20,937 bases of DNA, from NCBI GenBank assembly GCA_019239785.1, contig JAFAZM010000120.1, positions 1 through 20,937 of the forward strand. Reading direction: 5' to 3'. The stretch is from Sphingomonadaceae bacterium (GTDB lineage Bacteria > Pseudomonadota > Alphaproteobacteria > Sphingomonadales > Sphingomonadaceae). This document shows, piece after piece, positions 1-6,799 of the stretch; position 1 is the stretch's first letter; each line of letters opens with the position of its first letter. The notes below the pieces were generated by a model. The model was not told where the DNA came from, searched no databases, and worked only from the letters and a program-made list of their open reading frames with translations. Both the position numbers and the translations under genes were made by a program.

Positions 1-459
1 GCCGAGATCGTGAGTGCCTTCGTCGCGAACAATTCGATCAAGAGCCAGGAAGTCGCGAGCCTCATTCGGGAAACCCATGGTGCGCTCGCGGCGCTCGGCG
101 CGCCGCAAGCGTCCGAAGCGGCCGCCGAACCCGTCTTCACGCCCGCCGTCGGCGTGCGCAAGAGCTTGGCGAGCCGCGACCATCTCCTCTCCCTGATCGA
201 CGGCAAGCCCTACAAGACGCTGAAGCGCCACTTGAGCCGGCACGGCCTCACTCCGAGCCAGTATCGCGAGCGCTACGGCCTGCCCAAGACCTATCCGATG
301 GTCGCGCCGGCCTATAGCGAGGCGCGCAGCGAGGTGGCGAAGAAGCTCGGCCTCGGCCAGCGCGCCCGCGCGGCGCGGGCGGAGGCCGCCGGCGCTGCCG
401 ACGCCAAGCCGGCGGCGGGCAGGAAGCGCGGCCGTCCGCCCAAGGCCGCGCCTGCCTGA
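1..459 (+). CDS. MucR/Ros family transcriptional regulator, 5' end cut by window edge
   Basis: This is a DNA-binding regulator of the alphaproteobacterial MucR/Ros family, which acts as a nucleoid-associated, H-NS-like repressor. The open frame runs in from base 1 and reads AEIVSAFVANNS, matching the conserved N-terminus of the paralogue at 7119 (ADIVSAHVSNNS). The true start is therefore upstream of the window, and the GTG at 10 is an internal codon. The C-terminal domain keeps the family core (LKRHLSRHGLTPSQYRERYG, then YPMVAP and KKLGLG). At the zinc-finger position it reads LSLIDG, so both usual zinc-ligand cysteines are replaced. The tail is alanine- and lysine-rich and ends in a KRGRPPK motif, which resembles an AT-hook. 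The family call is secure; loss of zinc binding and an AT-hook role are inferences. Confidence 0.93.
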   Translation, partial: AEIVSAFVANNSIKSQEVASLIRETHGALAALGAPQASEAAAEPVFTPAVGVRKSLASRDHLLSLIDGKPYKTLKRHLSRHGLTPSQYRERYGLPKTYPMVAPAYSEARSEVAKKLGLGQRARAARAEAAGAADAKPAAGRKRGRPPKAAPA

Positions 460-486
460 CGCCGTCCGCCCTTAAGACCTTCGCAA

Positions 487-513
487 CCCGGCGGCCTTAT
501 GCTCGCCGCCGGG
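487..513. other. Perfect GC-rich stem-loop, not a canonical terminator
   Basis: Nine perfectly paired bases (CCCGGCGGC at 487-495 with GCCGCCGGG at 505-513) enclose a 9-base loop. No T-run follows, so it does not look like an intrinsic terminator. A small palindrome, GGACCGGTCC, follows at 514-523, just before the ribosome-binding site of the next small gene. It could protect or stall the mucR transcript or influence translation downstream; the role is not known. Confidence 0.5.
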
Positions 514-535
514 GGACCGGTCCGGGGAGAGACGA

Positions 536-724
536 ATGCTGGCGCTGCAGGTTAAGGCTTTCTCGCTTCTGATCGCATTGCTGCTGATCGTCGACGCGAT
601 CGCCTTCCACGGCGAATATCGCGGCATCGTCGGCGAAAAGCTCGGCAATTTCTTCTCGGCGGTGTCGCCGGCCCACTGGACCGGCATGGGCGGCGGCCGC
701 GACTGGAGCCAGCCGCGGCACTGA
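536..724 (+). CDS. Small single-pass membrane protein, unknown function
   Basis: This is a 62-residue ORF with a purine-rich ribosome-binding stretch (GGGGAGAGACGA) directly before its ATG. Residues 5-24 are strongly hydrophobic (FSLLIALLLIVDAIAF) and could form one transmembrane helix. A polar tail follows, with the segment GEYRGIVGEKLGNFFS and a C-terminal HWTGMGGGRDWSQPRH. It sits alone between mucR and uppP, both on the same strand. I do not recognise a family. The good start signal, the clear helix and the absence of a competing frame support a real gene. Confidence 0.6.
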   Translation: MLALQVKAFSLLIALLLIVDAIAFHGEYRGIVGEKLGNFFSAVSPAHWTGMGGGRDWSQPRH

Positions 725-793
725 GACGCCGGTAGCGGGCCGTTCGCGTGACGGGGGATTCCTCCCGCCCGCATTATCCTCTACGCCCGCGCG

Positions 794-1597
794 ATGGGTA
801 TCATCCTCACCATCATCCTGCTCGGCATCGTCGAAGGCGTGACCGAGTTCATCCCGGTCTCCTCGACCGGCCACCTGATCCTCGCCGGCGCCCTGCTCGG
901 CTATGATGCCGGCCAGTGGGCGGTGTTCAACGTCGTCATCCAATTGGGCGCGATCCTGGCGGTCATCGTGCTCTACTGGCGCACCTTCTGGGCGGTGCTG
1001 ATCGGGCTGCTCGGCATGCAGCCGGACTCCTGGCGCTTCCTCAGGAACATCGTCGTCGGCTTCCTGCCCTCGGCGGTGATCGGCTTCCTGCTGATCAACC
1101 GGATCGAGGCCCTGCTCGGCAGCCCGATGACCGTCGCCTGGGCGCTGCTGCTCGGCGGCATCGCGATCCTGGCGATCGAGCGGACCGCGCCCAAAGGGCA
1201 TGAGAAAGGCGTCGCCGACATCAGCTTCGGCAAGGCGCTGGCGATCGGTTTCATCCAGTGCCTGGCGATGATCCCGGGGGTCAGCCGCTCCGGCGCGACC
1301 ATCCTCGGCGGGCTGTCGCTCGGTGTCGAGCGGCGCACCGCGGCCGAGTTCAGCTTCTTCCTCGCCATTCCGACCATGCTCGGCGCCTCGACGCTCGAGC
1401 TCGTCAAGCATCACGACAGCCTCGGCGCCGCGACCCCGGCCGGCATCGCGATCGGCTTCGTCGTCTCGTTCGTCGTCGCCCTGCTGGTGATCCGCTGGTT
1501 CATCGGGATCGTCTCGCGCCGCGGCTTCGCCCCGTTCGGCTGGTACCGGATCCTGGTCGGCGCCGCGGCTCTGGTCTGGCTGTTCGCCATCCGCTGA
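794..1597 (+). CDS. uppP: Undecaprenyl-diphosphatase UppP (BacA)
   Basis: This integral membrane phosphatase dephosphorylates undecaprenyl diphosphate on the periplasmic side. It recycles the lipid carrier used for peptidoglycan and other envelope glycans, and overproduction in the family gives bacitracin resistance. The 267-residue length is typical. Both family signatures are present: the ExxxE motif (E14, E18) followed by PVSSTGHL with H27, and PGVSRSGAT at 161-169 with the catalytic-region R165. The rest is a series of hydrophobic helices ending near residue 265. It starts at an ATG directly in front of the first helix. It appears to be transcribed alone or with the exported protein downstream, 85 bases away. 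Confidence 0.97.
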   Translation: MGIILTIILLGIVEGVTEFIPVSSTGHLILAGALLGYDAGQWAVFNVVIQLGAILAVIVLYWRTFWAVLIGLLGMQPDSWRFLRNIVVGFLPSAVIGFLLINRIEALLGSPMTVAWALLLGGIAILAIERTAPKGHEKGVADISFGKALAIGFIQCLAMIPGVSRSGATILGGLSLGVERRTAAEFSFFLAIPTMLGASTLELVKHHDSLGAATPAGIAIGFVVSFVVALLVIRWFIGIVSRRGFAPFGWYRILVGAAALVWLFAIR

Positions 1598-1682
1598 GCG
1601 GGAGCGGAGAGCCGCACGTCGGCCAAGGCTTGGCAGAGGCGCCAAGCTGGTGCAGCCTTCGCGGAACCGAGGGGAGGTGGGC

Positions 1683-2240
1683 ATGATCGCACGTCTCGTT
1701 CCATTGCTGCTTGCCGGCGCGCTTGCTCTGCCCGCGGCCCTTGCCGCGCAGCCGCCGCCCGCAGCGCCGCCCGATCCGGCGGCGCTCGATCTCGCCCGTC
1801 TGATCATGGGCCGCGACCAGAGCCTCTACGAGGATGCCGATCTCGGCCGCTTCCGGGCGCGGCTCGCCAACGCCCTGCTCGGCACCGAGGGCACCTGCAA
1901 CCAGCGCCTCACCGAATGCCAGGCCGCGGCGGACGAGGTGGCCGCCCAGTTCGCGCCGGCCTTGCGCCGGGTGCAGCGCGCGCGGTCCGAGCAGCTGACC
2001 GCTGCGTTGGTCGCGCGCTCGCTGCGGCCGGAGGAGATCGCCCATGTCGCCGCCTGGCTGCGAAGCGACGAGGGCCGGCGCTTCCTGGAGCTCTGGACCG
2101 CGTTGCGCGATCCGGACCGGGCATCGGAGCGCCGCCTGCGGTCGGGCGACCTCGATCGCCTCGCCGCCGACGTGCTCAACCCCGCGCGCGCCATGTTCCG
2201 GCAGCGGAGCCGCGATCTTCCGCAAGCGGCGCCGCGGTGA
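1683..2240 (+). CDS. Exported protein of unknown function, possibly DUF2059-like
   Basis: The ATG at 1683 is preceded by GGGGAGGTGGGC, a strong ribosome-binding site, so it is preferred over the in-frame start at 1650. The 185-residue product begins with a clear signal peptide (MIARLVPLLLAGALALPAAL, cleavage near AAA/AQ), followed by a proline-rich linker. The mature part is mostly charged helix. The segment VARSLRPEEIAHVAAWLRSD followed by EGRRFLELW resembles the helix pair of DUF2059 proteins, but this is a resemblance only. Two cysteines in CNQRLTEC could form a disulfide in the periplasm. It is followed at 2330 by a second small exported protein. No function can be assigned. Confidence 0.75.
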   Translation: MIARLVPLLLAGALALPAALAAQPPPAAPPDPAALDLARLIMGRDQSLYEDADLGRFRARLANALLGTEGTCNQRLTECQAAADEVAAQFAPALRRVQRARSEQLTAALVARSLRPEEIAHVAAWLRSDEGRRFLELWTALRDPDRASERRLRSGDLDRLAADVLNPARAMFRQRSRDLPQAAPR

Positions 2241-2329
2241 TATGATCGGCAGCCGTTAAGCCGTCTTTCATCTGTAGGGAGCCAGAGACGGCCCGAGTCG
2301 TTTTTTGCCAGCGTCATGAGGAGTTTGCC

Positions 2330-2830
2330 ATGCGCCGGATGCTGATCGGCCCCATCGCCGGAACCATCGCCGCCGCCTTTTTCGTCACGCCCGCGCTCGC
2401 GCAGCCGCCCGCGCCGCAGCCCGCACGGCCGGGGGAGCTGGTCGAGGAATATGCGCCCGCGATAGACCGGGCCGCCGATGCGATGATGAACCTCGACGTC
2501 GGCCCGATCGTCGATGCGGTCGATCCCTATGGCCGGCATCATCACCGCACCCTGCGCGACATGGCGCGCCGCAACGATCCCGATTTCGAGCGGCGCATGC
2601 ACGCGACCATCTACGGCACCGCCGCTACGATGGGCCGCGCCGCCGATGCCTTCGCCGCGGCCGAGCCGGCGCTCCGCCGCGCCTTCCGCCAGTTCGAGCA
2701 GGACATGGCCGAAGCGATCGCCGCTCCTGGTGCGCCCCCGCCGCCGCGCGGCCGCTACGGCGCGCCGCCCGCCCCGGCTCCCGCCGCGCCGCCGCCGCCC
2801 GACGGCGACGACGATCCCTGGGGCGACTGA
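2330..2830 (+). CDS. Small exported proline-rich protein, unknown function
   Basis: This 166-residue protein has a good ribosome-binding site (GAGGAG, about 7 bases before the ATG). Its signal peptide ends with TPALAQ, where cleavage after ALA is expected. The mature region is a short helical domain (about residues 35-130) containing an HHH run in YGRHHHRTLRDMARRN. It is followed by a low-complexity tail rich in proline and alanine that ends in an acidic GDDDPWGD. Periplasmic location is inferred from the signal peptide. The histidine run could bind metal, but nothing else supports that. It lies 89 bases after the preceding exported protein and may be co-transcribed with it. Confidence 0.75.
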   Translation: MRRMLIGPIAGTIAAAFFVTPALAQPPAPQPARPGELVEEYAPAIDRAADAMMNLDVGPIVDAVDPYGRHHHRTLRDMARRNDPDFERRMHATIYGTAATMGRAADAFAAAEPALRRAFRQFEQDMAEAIAAPGAPPPPRGRYGAPPAPAPAAPPPPDGDDDPWGD

Positions 2831-2901
2831 GCGCGTCTCCGGGGCTTCGACCTGAAATGCGAGGTGGACTGACGCGGCGCGGCGGTTAATGAACGCTGCC
2901 C

Positions 2902-3573
2902 ATGTGGCAGCTCTACCAATTCCCCTTGTGCCCCTTCTCCCGCAAGGTCCGTCTCGCCCTCGCCGAAAAGGCGATCCCGCACGAGCTCGTCCGCGTATCG
3001 CCCTGGCTACAGGAGGACGAGTTCATGGACCTCAACCCGGCCGGGCAGACGCCGGTCCTGGTCGAATCCGAGAAGGGGACGGTGCTGATCGATTCGGGCG
3101 CGATCTGCGAATATTTCGAGGAGACGATCGACCGCACGCCGCTCATCCCCGGCACGGCGATCAATCGCGCCGAGATCCGCCGGCTCGTCACCTGGTTCGA
3201 CGAGAAGCTCTACCGCGACGTGGTGGGGCCGCTGATGGAGGAACGGATGACCAAGCGGCTGGTCAGCCGCGATCCGCCCGACACCGGCGTGCTGCGGCGG
3301 GCGATGACCTCGGCCAACGCACATCTCGATTATGTCGATTACCTGCTCGACCATCGCCGCTGGCTGGCCGGCCCGGTGCTGACCATGGCCGACCTCGCCG
3401 CCGCCGCCCACCTCTCGGTCGCCGACTATCTCGGCGGCATCGACTGGCGCGGCCACAAGCAGACCGTCGACTGGTACGCGGTGATGAAGTCCCGCCCCAG
3501 CTTCCGGCCCCTGCTCGCCGAGCGGATGGAGGTGATCATGCCGCCGGCGCACTACGACAAGCCGGACTTTTGA
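2902..3573 (+). CDS. Glutathione S-transferase family protein
   Basis: This is a cytosolic protein of the glutathione S-transferase superfamily, 223 residues, the usual length. The N-terminal thioredoxin-like domain (about 1-80) opens with YQFPLCPFSRKVRLAL. The CPFS motif (C10, S13) occupies the catalytic position, followed by the cis-proline motif QTPVLVE (P51) and the glutathione-binding DSGAICEYFEE (S65). The C-terminal all-helical domain follows, including LAGPVLTMADLAAAAHL with the conserved N-capping aspartate. Substrate is unknown; the cysteine suggests thiol-transfer or omega/beta-type chemistry. The ATG at 2902 opens the thioredoxin fold directly. The gene ends 7 bases from the convergent minus-strand gene, leaving no room for a separate terminator. 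Confidence 0.92.
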   Translation: MWQLYQFPLCPFSRKVRLALAEKAIPHELVRVSPWLQEDEFMDLNPAGQTPVLVESEKGTVLIDSGAICEYFEETIDRTPLIPGTAINRAEIRRLVTWFDEKLYRDVVGPLMEERMTKRLVSRDPPDTGVLRRAMTSANAHLDYVDYLLDHRRWLAGPVLTMADLAAAAHLSVADYLGGIDWRGHKQTVDWYAVMKSRPSFRPLLAERMEVIMPPAHYDKPDF

Positions 3574-3580
3574 CCGCGGA

Positions 3581-4450
3581 TCAGTGACTCCGGCTGCGGC
3601 GGTAATAGACTCTGATCGAGGTTGCCGCTCGTCGCGTTTGCGGACCTGCGACGGGGGCGACGAAGGATGGCTGGCCCTGCATCCAGCATGCGGGCGGGAT
3701 GCGTAACGCCATTTGAGGCGGAAACGAGCGGACCGCAGCGGGCCGGCATTCCGCCACGCCGCCCTCGGGCCCGATCGCGAGTTGCGCTGTCGCTTCGGAG
3801 ATAAGCGTCGCACCGGCCGCCTCGTTTCCCCCAATGGCTGCCTCGCCCTCCGGAACCAAGCTATAGACCAGGATCAACTCGGCGGGTCGGGCTGCCGCCC
3901 GCAACGCCTGCGCGGCGCCGCTGCCCGACAGGAATCCGCACTCCTCTTCGGCGCCACGTACGCCAAACGGCCCGCCGTTCATGCTTACCGAGCACGTCAC
4001 ATTGACCCGCTCGTCGAGGCGCACCGCATTGGCAATGCGCATCGGGGCGAGCGGCGGGGCGCCGTCGTCCGCCGGCGGCAGGATCCAATTCACTCCGCCA
4101 GTGTACGCGCCAGCCACGGCGTGACCGTCGCCGTCGCGCGCCGGCTGAAAATGCGCGCGGGACATCATGACGTTGCAGGTGGTCCGGTCGAGGTCCGCGT
4201 CAGCCGATCGAATGATCGTGCAGCTTGTCGGCACACCGTCTGCGCCTACTTCGACTCTGTAGCGGACGACCCCCGATGCTTCCCGCTGACGCGCGCTCGC
4301 AGGGTAATCGGAATCCGCAATCCAGGACGCCCCGGGTCGATCCGGAACGGGTCCGTGAGCCGTCGCGGCGGGCTGAGGCATTGCGGCCGTGGCCAAGAGC
4401 ACGAGGAGCATCCCGAAACATCCCGAAGAAGAGCGCCGCCAAGATAGCAT
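3581..4450 (-). CDS. Exported TonB-C-domain-like protein
   Basis: The chosen ATG at 4450 has GGACGGAAAG just upstream; an in-frame GTG at 4468 is the alternative. The 289-residue product starts with a signal-like hydrophobic stretch (MLLVLLATAAMP, about 14-25). Residues 45-123 look like the TonB C-terminal domain: SDYPASARQREASGVVRYRV, then VGADGVPTSC and the TTC/FQPARD region. Classic TonB has an anchored proline-rich N-terminus, which is absent here. Two further segments repeat the pattern of a beta strand with paired cysteines (C153/C171 and C235/C255, compared with C77/C92). It may be a periplasmic partner of TonB-dependent receptors, but this is inference. It is divergent from nfu, with 62 bases between the starts. 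Confidence 0.78.
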   Translation of the reverse strand: MLSWRRSSSGCFGMLLVLLATAAMPQPAATAHGPVPDRPGASWIADSDYPASARQREASGVVRYRVEVGADGVPTSCTIIRSADADLDRTTCNVMMSRAHFQPARDGDGHAVAGAYTGGVNWILPPADDGAPPLAPMRIANAVRLDERVNVTCSVSMNGGPFGVRGAEEECGFLSGSGAAQALRAAARPAELILVYSLVPEGEAAIGGNEAAGATLISEATAQLAIGPEGGVAECRPAAVRSFPPQMALRIPPACWMQGQPSFVAPVAGPQTRRAATSIRVYYRRSRSH

Positions 4451-4512
4451 CGTCTTTCCGTCCACCACCAGCGGACCTTGAACCTCAGCCTGCTTCGGGC
4501 CACATCCCCCTC

Positions 4513-5085
4513 ATGCTGATCCAGACCGAAACCACGCCCAATCCGGCGACGCTGAAGTTTCTTCCCGGCCGCAAGGTGATGGATGCCGGCACCCGCGATT
4601 TCGCGACGCCCGAGGCCGCCGAGGCCTCGCCGCTCGCGGAGGCGATCTTCTCGACCGGCGAGGTCGACGGCGTCTTCTTCGGCCGCGACTTCGTCTCCGT
4701 CACCGCCGCCCCGGGCGTCGAATGGCGCCAGCTGAAGCCGCAGGTGCTGGAGGTGCTGCTCGACCATTTCGCAAGCGACGCGCCTTTGTTCCGCCCGGCC
4801 AGCGCCGGCGACATCCATGTCGCGCCCGACGCCGGCTTCGAGGACGATCCCGCCGACGCCGAGCTGATCGCCGAGATCCGCGCCCTGATCGACACCCGCG
4901 TCCGCCCGGCCGTGGCGCAGGATGGCGGCGACATCGTCTATCGCGGCTACAAGGACGGCGTCGTCTATCTGGCGATGCACGGCGCCTGCTCCGGCTGCCC
5001 CTCCTCGACGATGACGCTGAAGCACGGCATCGAGAGCCTGCTGAAACATTATGTCCCCGAGGTCGTCGCGGTCGAAGCGGTTTGA
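4513..5085 (+). CDS. nfu: NifU/Nfu family iron-sulfur cluster carrier
   Basis: This protein carries assembled Fe-S clusters to target enzymes. The 190 residues contain the N-terminal Nfu domain (MLIQTETTPNPATLKFLPGR onward, about 1-88), typical of alphaproteobacterial and mitochondrial NFU1. After a linker comes the C-terminal NifU domain (about 115-190), with DTRVRPAVAQDGGDI and the cluster-binding CSGC motif (C159, C162). The ATG at 4513 begins exactly at the conserved MLIQTE start, so the longer open frame upstream is not coding. It is divergent from the TonB-like gene, so its promoter must lie within about 62 bases. A palindromic repeat separates it from tsaB. MiaB, encoded 4 kb downstream, is a plausible client by family knowledge. 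Confidence 0.96.
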   Translation: MLIQTETTPNPATLKFLPGRKVMDAGTRDFATPEAAEASPLAEAIFSTGEVDGVFFGRDFVSVTAAPGVEWRQLKPQVLEVLLDHFASDAPLFRPASAGDIHVAPDAGFEDDPADAELIAEIRALIDTRVRPAVAQDGGDIVYRGYKDGVVYLAMHGACSGCPSSTMTLKHGIESLLKHYVPEVVAVEAV

Positions 5086-5180
5086 CCTCCTCCGTCATCC
5101 CCGCGAAAGCGGGGATCCCGCTTCTTTCTTCTCGCTCGGCGTTAAAGCGGGACTCCCGCTTTCGCGGGAGTGACGATGAG
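5086..5180. repeat. Paired palindromic intergenic repeat (CCCGCGAAAGCGGG family), copy 1
   Basis: Two inverted arms face each other between nfu and tsaB. Each contains a short hairpin: CCCCGCGAAAGCGGGG near 5098-5113 and CTCCCGCTTTCGCGGGAG at 5153-5170. Both outer ends carry a GTCA motif next to the hairpin. The same architecture recurs at 10389-10484. This is a REP-doublet (REPIN-like) element, probably transcribed and folded in the nfu-tsaB mRNA. Confidence 0.88.
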
Positions 5181-5223
5181 GAGAATGCGGGCCTTGGCGA
5201 GACCGGATGACTGAAAGCGCCCC

Positions 5224-5832
5224 ATGCTGCTGGTGATCGACAGCGCCACCGCGGCCTGCTCGGCGGCCCTGCTCGGCCCGGACGGCGAAATCCTCGACCA
5301 GCGCGACGAGCTGGTCGGGCGCGGCCATGCCGAGAAATTGCTGCCGATGATCGCCGACCTGCTCGCCGGGCGCGTCCCCACCGAAATCCTGGTCGATTGC
5401 GGGCCGGGCAGCTTCACCGGCGTGCGCGTCGGCCTCGCCGCGGCGCAGGGGCTGGCGATCGGCTGGGGGGTGAAGGTGTCGGGCTATTCCTCGCTCGCGG
5501 CGATCGCCGCCGCGGCTGGCGAAAGCCCTGCGGAGGTCGGCGTCGCGCTGGTGGGGGGACATGGCGAGCTTTTCGTGCAAAGCTATGGCGGTGACCCGAT
5601 CGCGCCCCTCGACGAGCTCCGCTCGCTGGCGCCCGCCGACGCGGCGGCCGCGATGAGCGCTGCGCTCGTCCTCGGCTCCGGCGCCGAGGCCCTGGTCGCG
5701 GCCCGCGGCCACGGCAGCTGGCGCGATGCTCTGCCGAGCGCCGCCGATGCGCGGCTGCTGCCGCCGGAGCTGCGCGCCCTGCCGCCGCGGCCGATCTACG
5801 GGCGAGCGCCTGATGCGAGGCCGATGCGATGA
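5224..5832 (+). CDS. tsaB: tRNA threonylcarbamoyladenosine biosynthesis protein TsaB
   Basis: TsaB is the scaffold partner of TsaD in the complex that places threonylcarbamoyl on A37 of ANN-decoding tRNAs (t6A). The 202-residue product shows the ASKHA-fold start MLLVIDSATAACSAALL, H35 in RGHAEKLLPM, and the signature CGPGSFTGVRVGLAAAQGLA at 59-78. The C-terminal half is more divergent, as usual in this family, and ends in a short ARPMR tail. The ATG at 5224 lies 44 bases after the palindromic repeat. The stop overlaps the rimI start as ATGA, a translational coupling commonly seen for this pair. Confidence 0.96.
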   Translation: MLLVIDSATAACSAALLGPDGEILDQRDELVGRGHAEKLLPMIADLLAGRVPTEILVDCGPGSFTGVRVGLAAAQGLAIGWGVKVSGYSSLAAIAAAAGESPAEVGVALVGGHGELFVQSYGGDPIAPLDELRSLAPADAAAAMSAALVLGSGAEALVAARGHGSWRDALPSAADARLLPPELRALPPRPIYGRAPDARPMR

Positions 5833-6290
5833 TCCGCCTCGATCCGGGCAGCATCGCCGATCTCGACGCGGTGATGATTGTGATGGACGACAGCTTCGAT
5901 CCGCGCTTCGGCGAGGCCTGGACCGCGTCGCAATGCGCCGGCCTGCTGCCGATGCCCGGCGTCTGGATGACGATCGCGCGCGAGGACGGGGCCGCGATCG
6001 GCTTCGCTTTGTCCCGGGCGGTGGCCGGCGAGGCCGAGCTGCTGCTGCTTGCGGTGCGCCGCGAGGTTCAGGGGAAAGGCGTCGGCAAGATGCTGCTCGA
6101 CCGCTTCGCGGAAGATGCCGGAAGCCGCGGCGCAACCCGGCTTCATCTCGAAGTCCGCGAGGGAAATCATGCCCTTAGCCTCTACGAACGCGCCGGCTAT
6201 ACTTTGGTCGGCCGCCGGCGCAATTACTATAGCGGCCATGCCGGCCAGACCTACGACGCGCTGACCTTGGCGAAGAACGCTACGGCATAG
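5829..6290 (+). CDS. rimI: Ribosomal protein S18 alanine N-acetyltransferase RimI
   Basis: This GNAT-family acetyltransferase is predicted to acetylate the N-terminal alanine of ribosomal protein S18. In 153 residues it carries the acetyl-CoA loop VQGKGVGKMLLDRF (Q81-x-x-G-x-G86) preceded by LLLLAVRRE. It also has the C-terminal LEVREGNHALSLYERAGYTL block with the expected E108 and a YERAGY motif, ending in NYYSGHAGQTYDALTL. The start overlaps the tsaB stop (ATGA), which supports RimI over a generic GNAT protein. A decayed second copy of its 3' end lies about 714 bases downstream. Confidence 0.93.
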   Translation: MIRLDPGSIADLDAVMIVMDDSFDPRFGEAWTASQCAGLLPMPGVWMTIAREDGAAIGFALSRAVAGEAELLLLAVRREVQGKGVGKMLLDRFAEDAGSRGATRLHLEVREGNHALSLYERAGYTLVGRRRNYYSGHAGQTYDALTLAKNATA

Positions 6291-6385
6291 CTGCTGCTAG
6301 ACCGTTTCGGGCTTGTCATAAGCTTAGAATGTGAAGGAGAATGAATGCACGGGGGGTTTAAGACCCTCCAGGCGGAGACATTCCC

Positions 6386-6610
6386 ATGGTGGACCTTGTC
6401 ATCCAGAACGGCCTGCCGTTGAGCGGACTGGCTCTCGTCCTGCTTGCTTCTTCCCACCTTGTGCGGGCTTTCGGCGAAGCAATCTCTCGCGTGATTCTGG
6501 CCCGTCATGGTATTGCCCTCGGGAAGGTTTCTGAGCCTTTCGACCCAGCATCCGTGTCACGTGCAACCCGCAAAGCTGCACATTCAATCGGGTCCGAGGG
6601 CCCTAACTGA
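6386..6610 (+). CDS. Possible small membrane protein in a gene-poor scar
   Basis: A 74-residue open frame starts at an ATG with GGCGGAG about 8 bases upstream. It contains a hydrophobic stretch (LPLSGLALVLLASSHLVRAF) followed by a basic tail (SRATRKAAHS). The base composition is visibly less GC-rich than in neighbouring genes, and codon third positions are less biased. It may be a real small protein, a remnant, or chance. I recognise no family. It lies between rimI and its degenerate duplicate, so it may have arrived with the event that produced the scar. Confidence 0.35.
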   Translation: MVDLVIQNGLPLSGLALVLLASSHLVRAFGEAISRVILARHGIALGKVSEPFDPASVSRATRKAAHSIGSEGPN

Positions 6611-6799
6611 CCGCCACGCGCCCTAATAGCTCAGATCGGGTGACCGGCACGGTCTTCGATGACGGTGGTCGTGAAGCTCATGTCTCTTGGACCGGCGCTT
6701 CCCAGGGCGAGCGCCGTGTGGTTGAACTCGCCGCGATGCAGCGCCTTCTGCTTTCATTCTGAAGCAGGCGTCGCTGTGAGTGCGGCGTGAAGCGTATGC
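6611..6799. other. Non-coding stretch with a doubtful 40-codon frame
   Basis: No supported gene is seen here. An open frame from a GTG at 6640 to a TGA at 6762 encodes 40 residues (beginning VTGTVFDDGGREAHVSWTGA) with plausible protein-like composition but no recognised match and no clear ribosome-binding site. It could be a fragment of a lost gene. The stretch is less GC-rich than the flanks. Confidence 0.3.

Noticed and set aside
10..459. GTG at base 10 as the start of the first MucR
   Set aside because: The frame continues to base 1 and matches the conserved MucR N-terminus upstream of this codon, so the gene is cut by the window edge.
497..1807. Long minus-strand open frame opposite uppP
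   Set aside because: Low-complexity arginine/alanine/glutamate composition and no start signal; uppP explains the coding signal.
2241..2329. Possible terminator with a TTTTTT run near 2301
   Set aside because: The only stem before the T-run is weak, with a large loop, so I do not call a terminator.
4225..4512. Upstream extension of nfu
   Set aside because: It overlaps the divergent exported-protein gene on the other strand and lacks the family sequence; the family start is MLIQTE at 4513.
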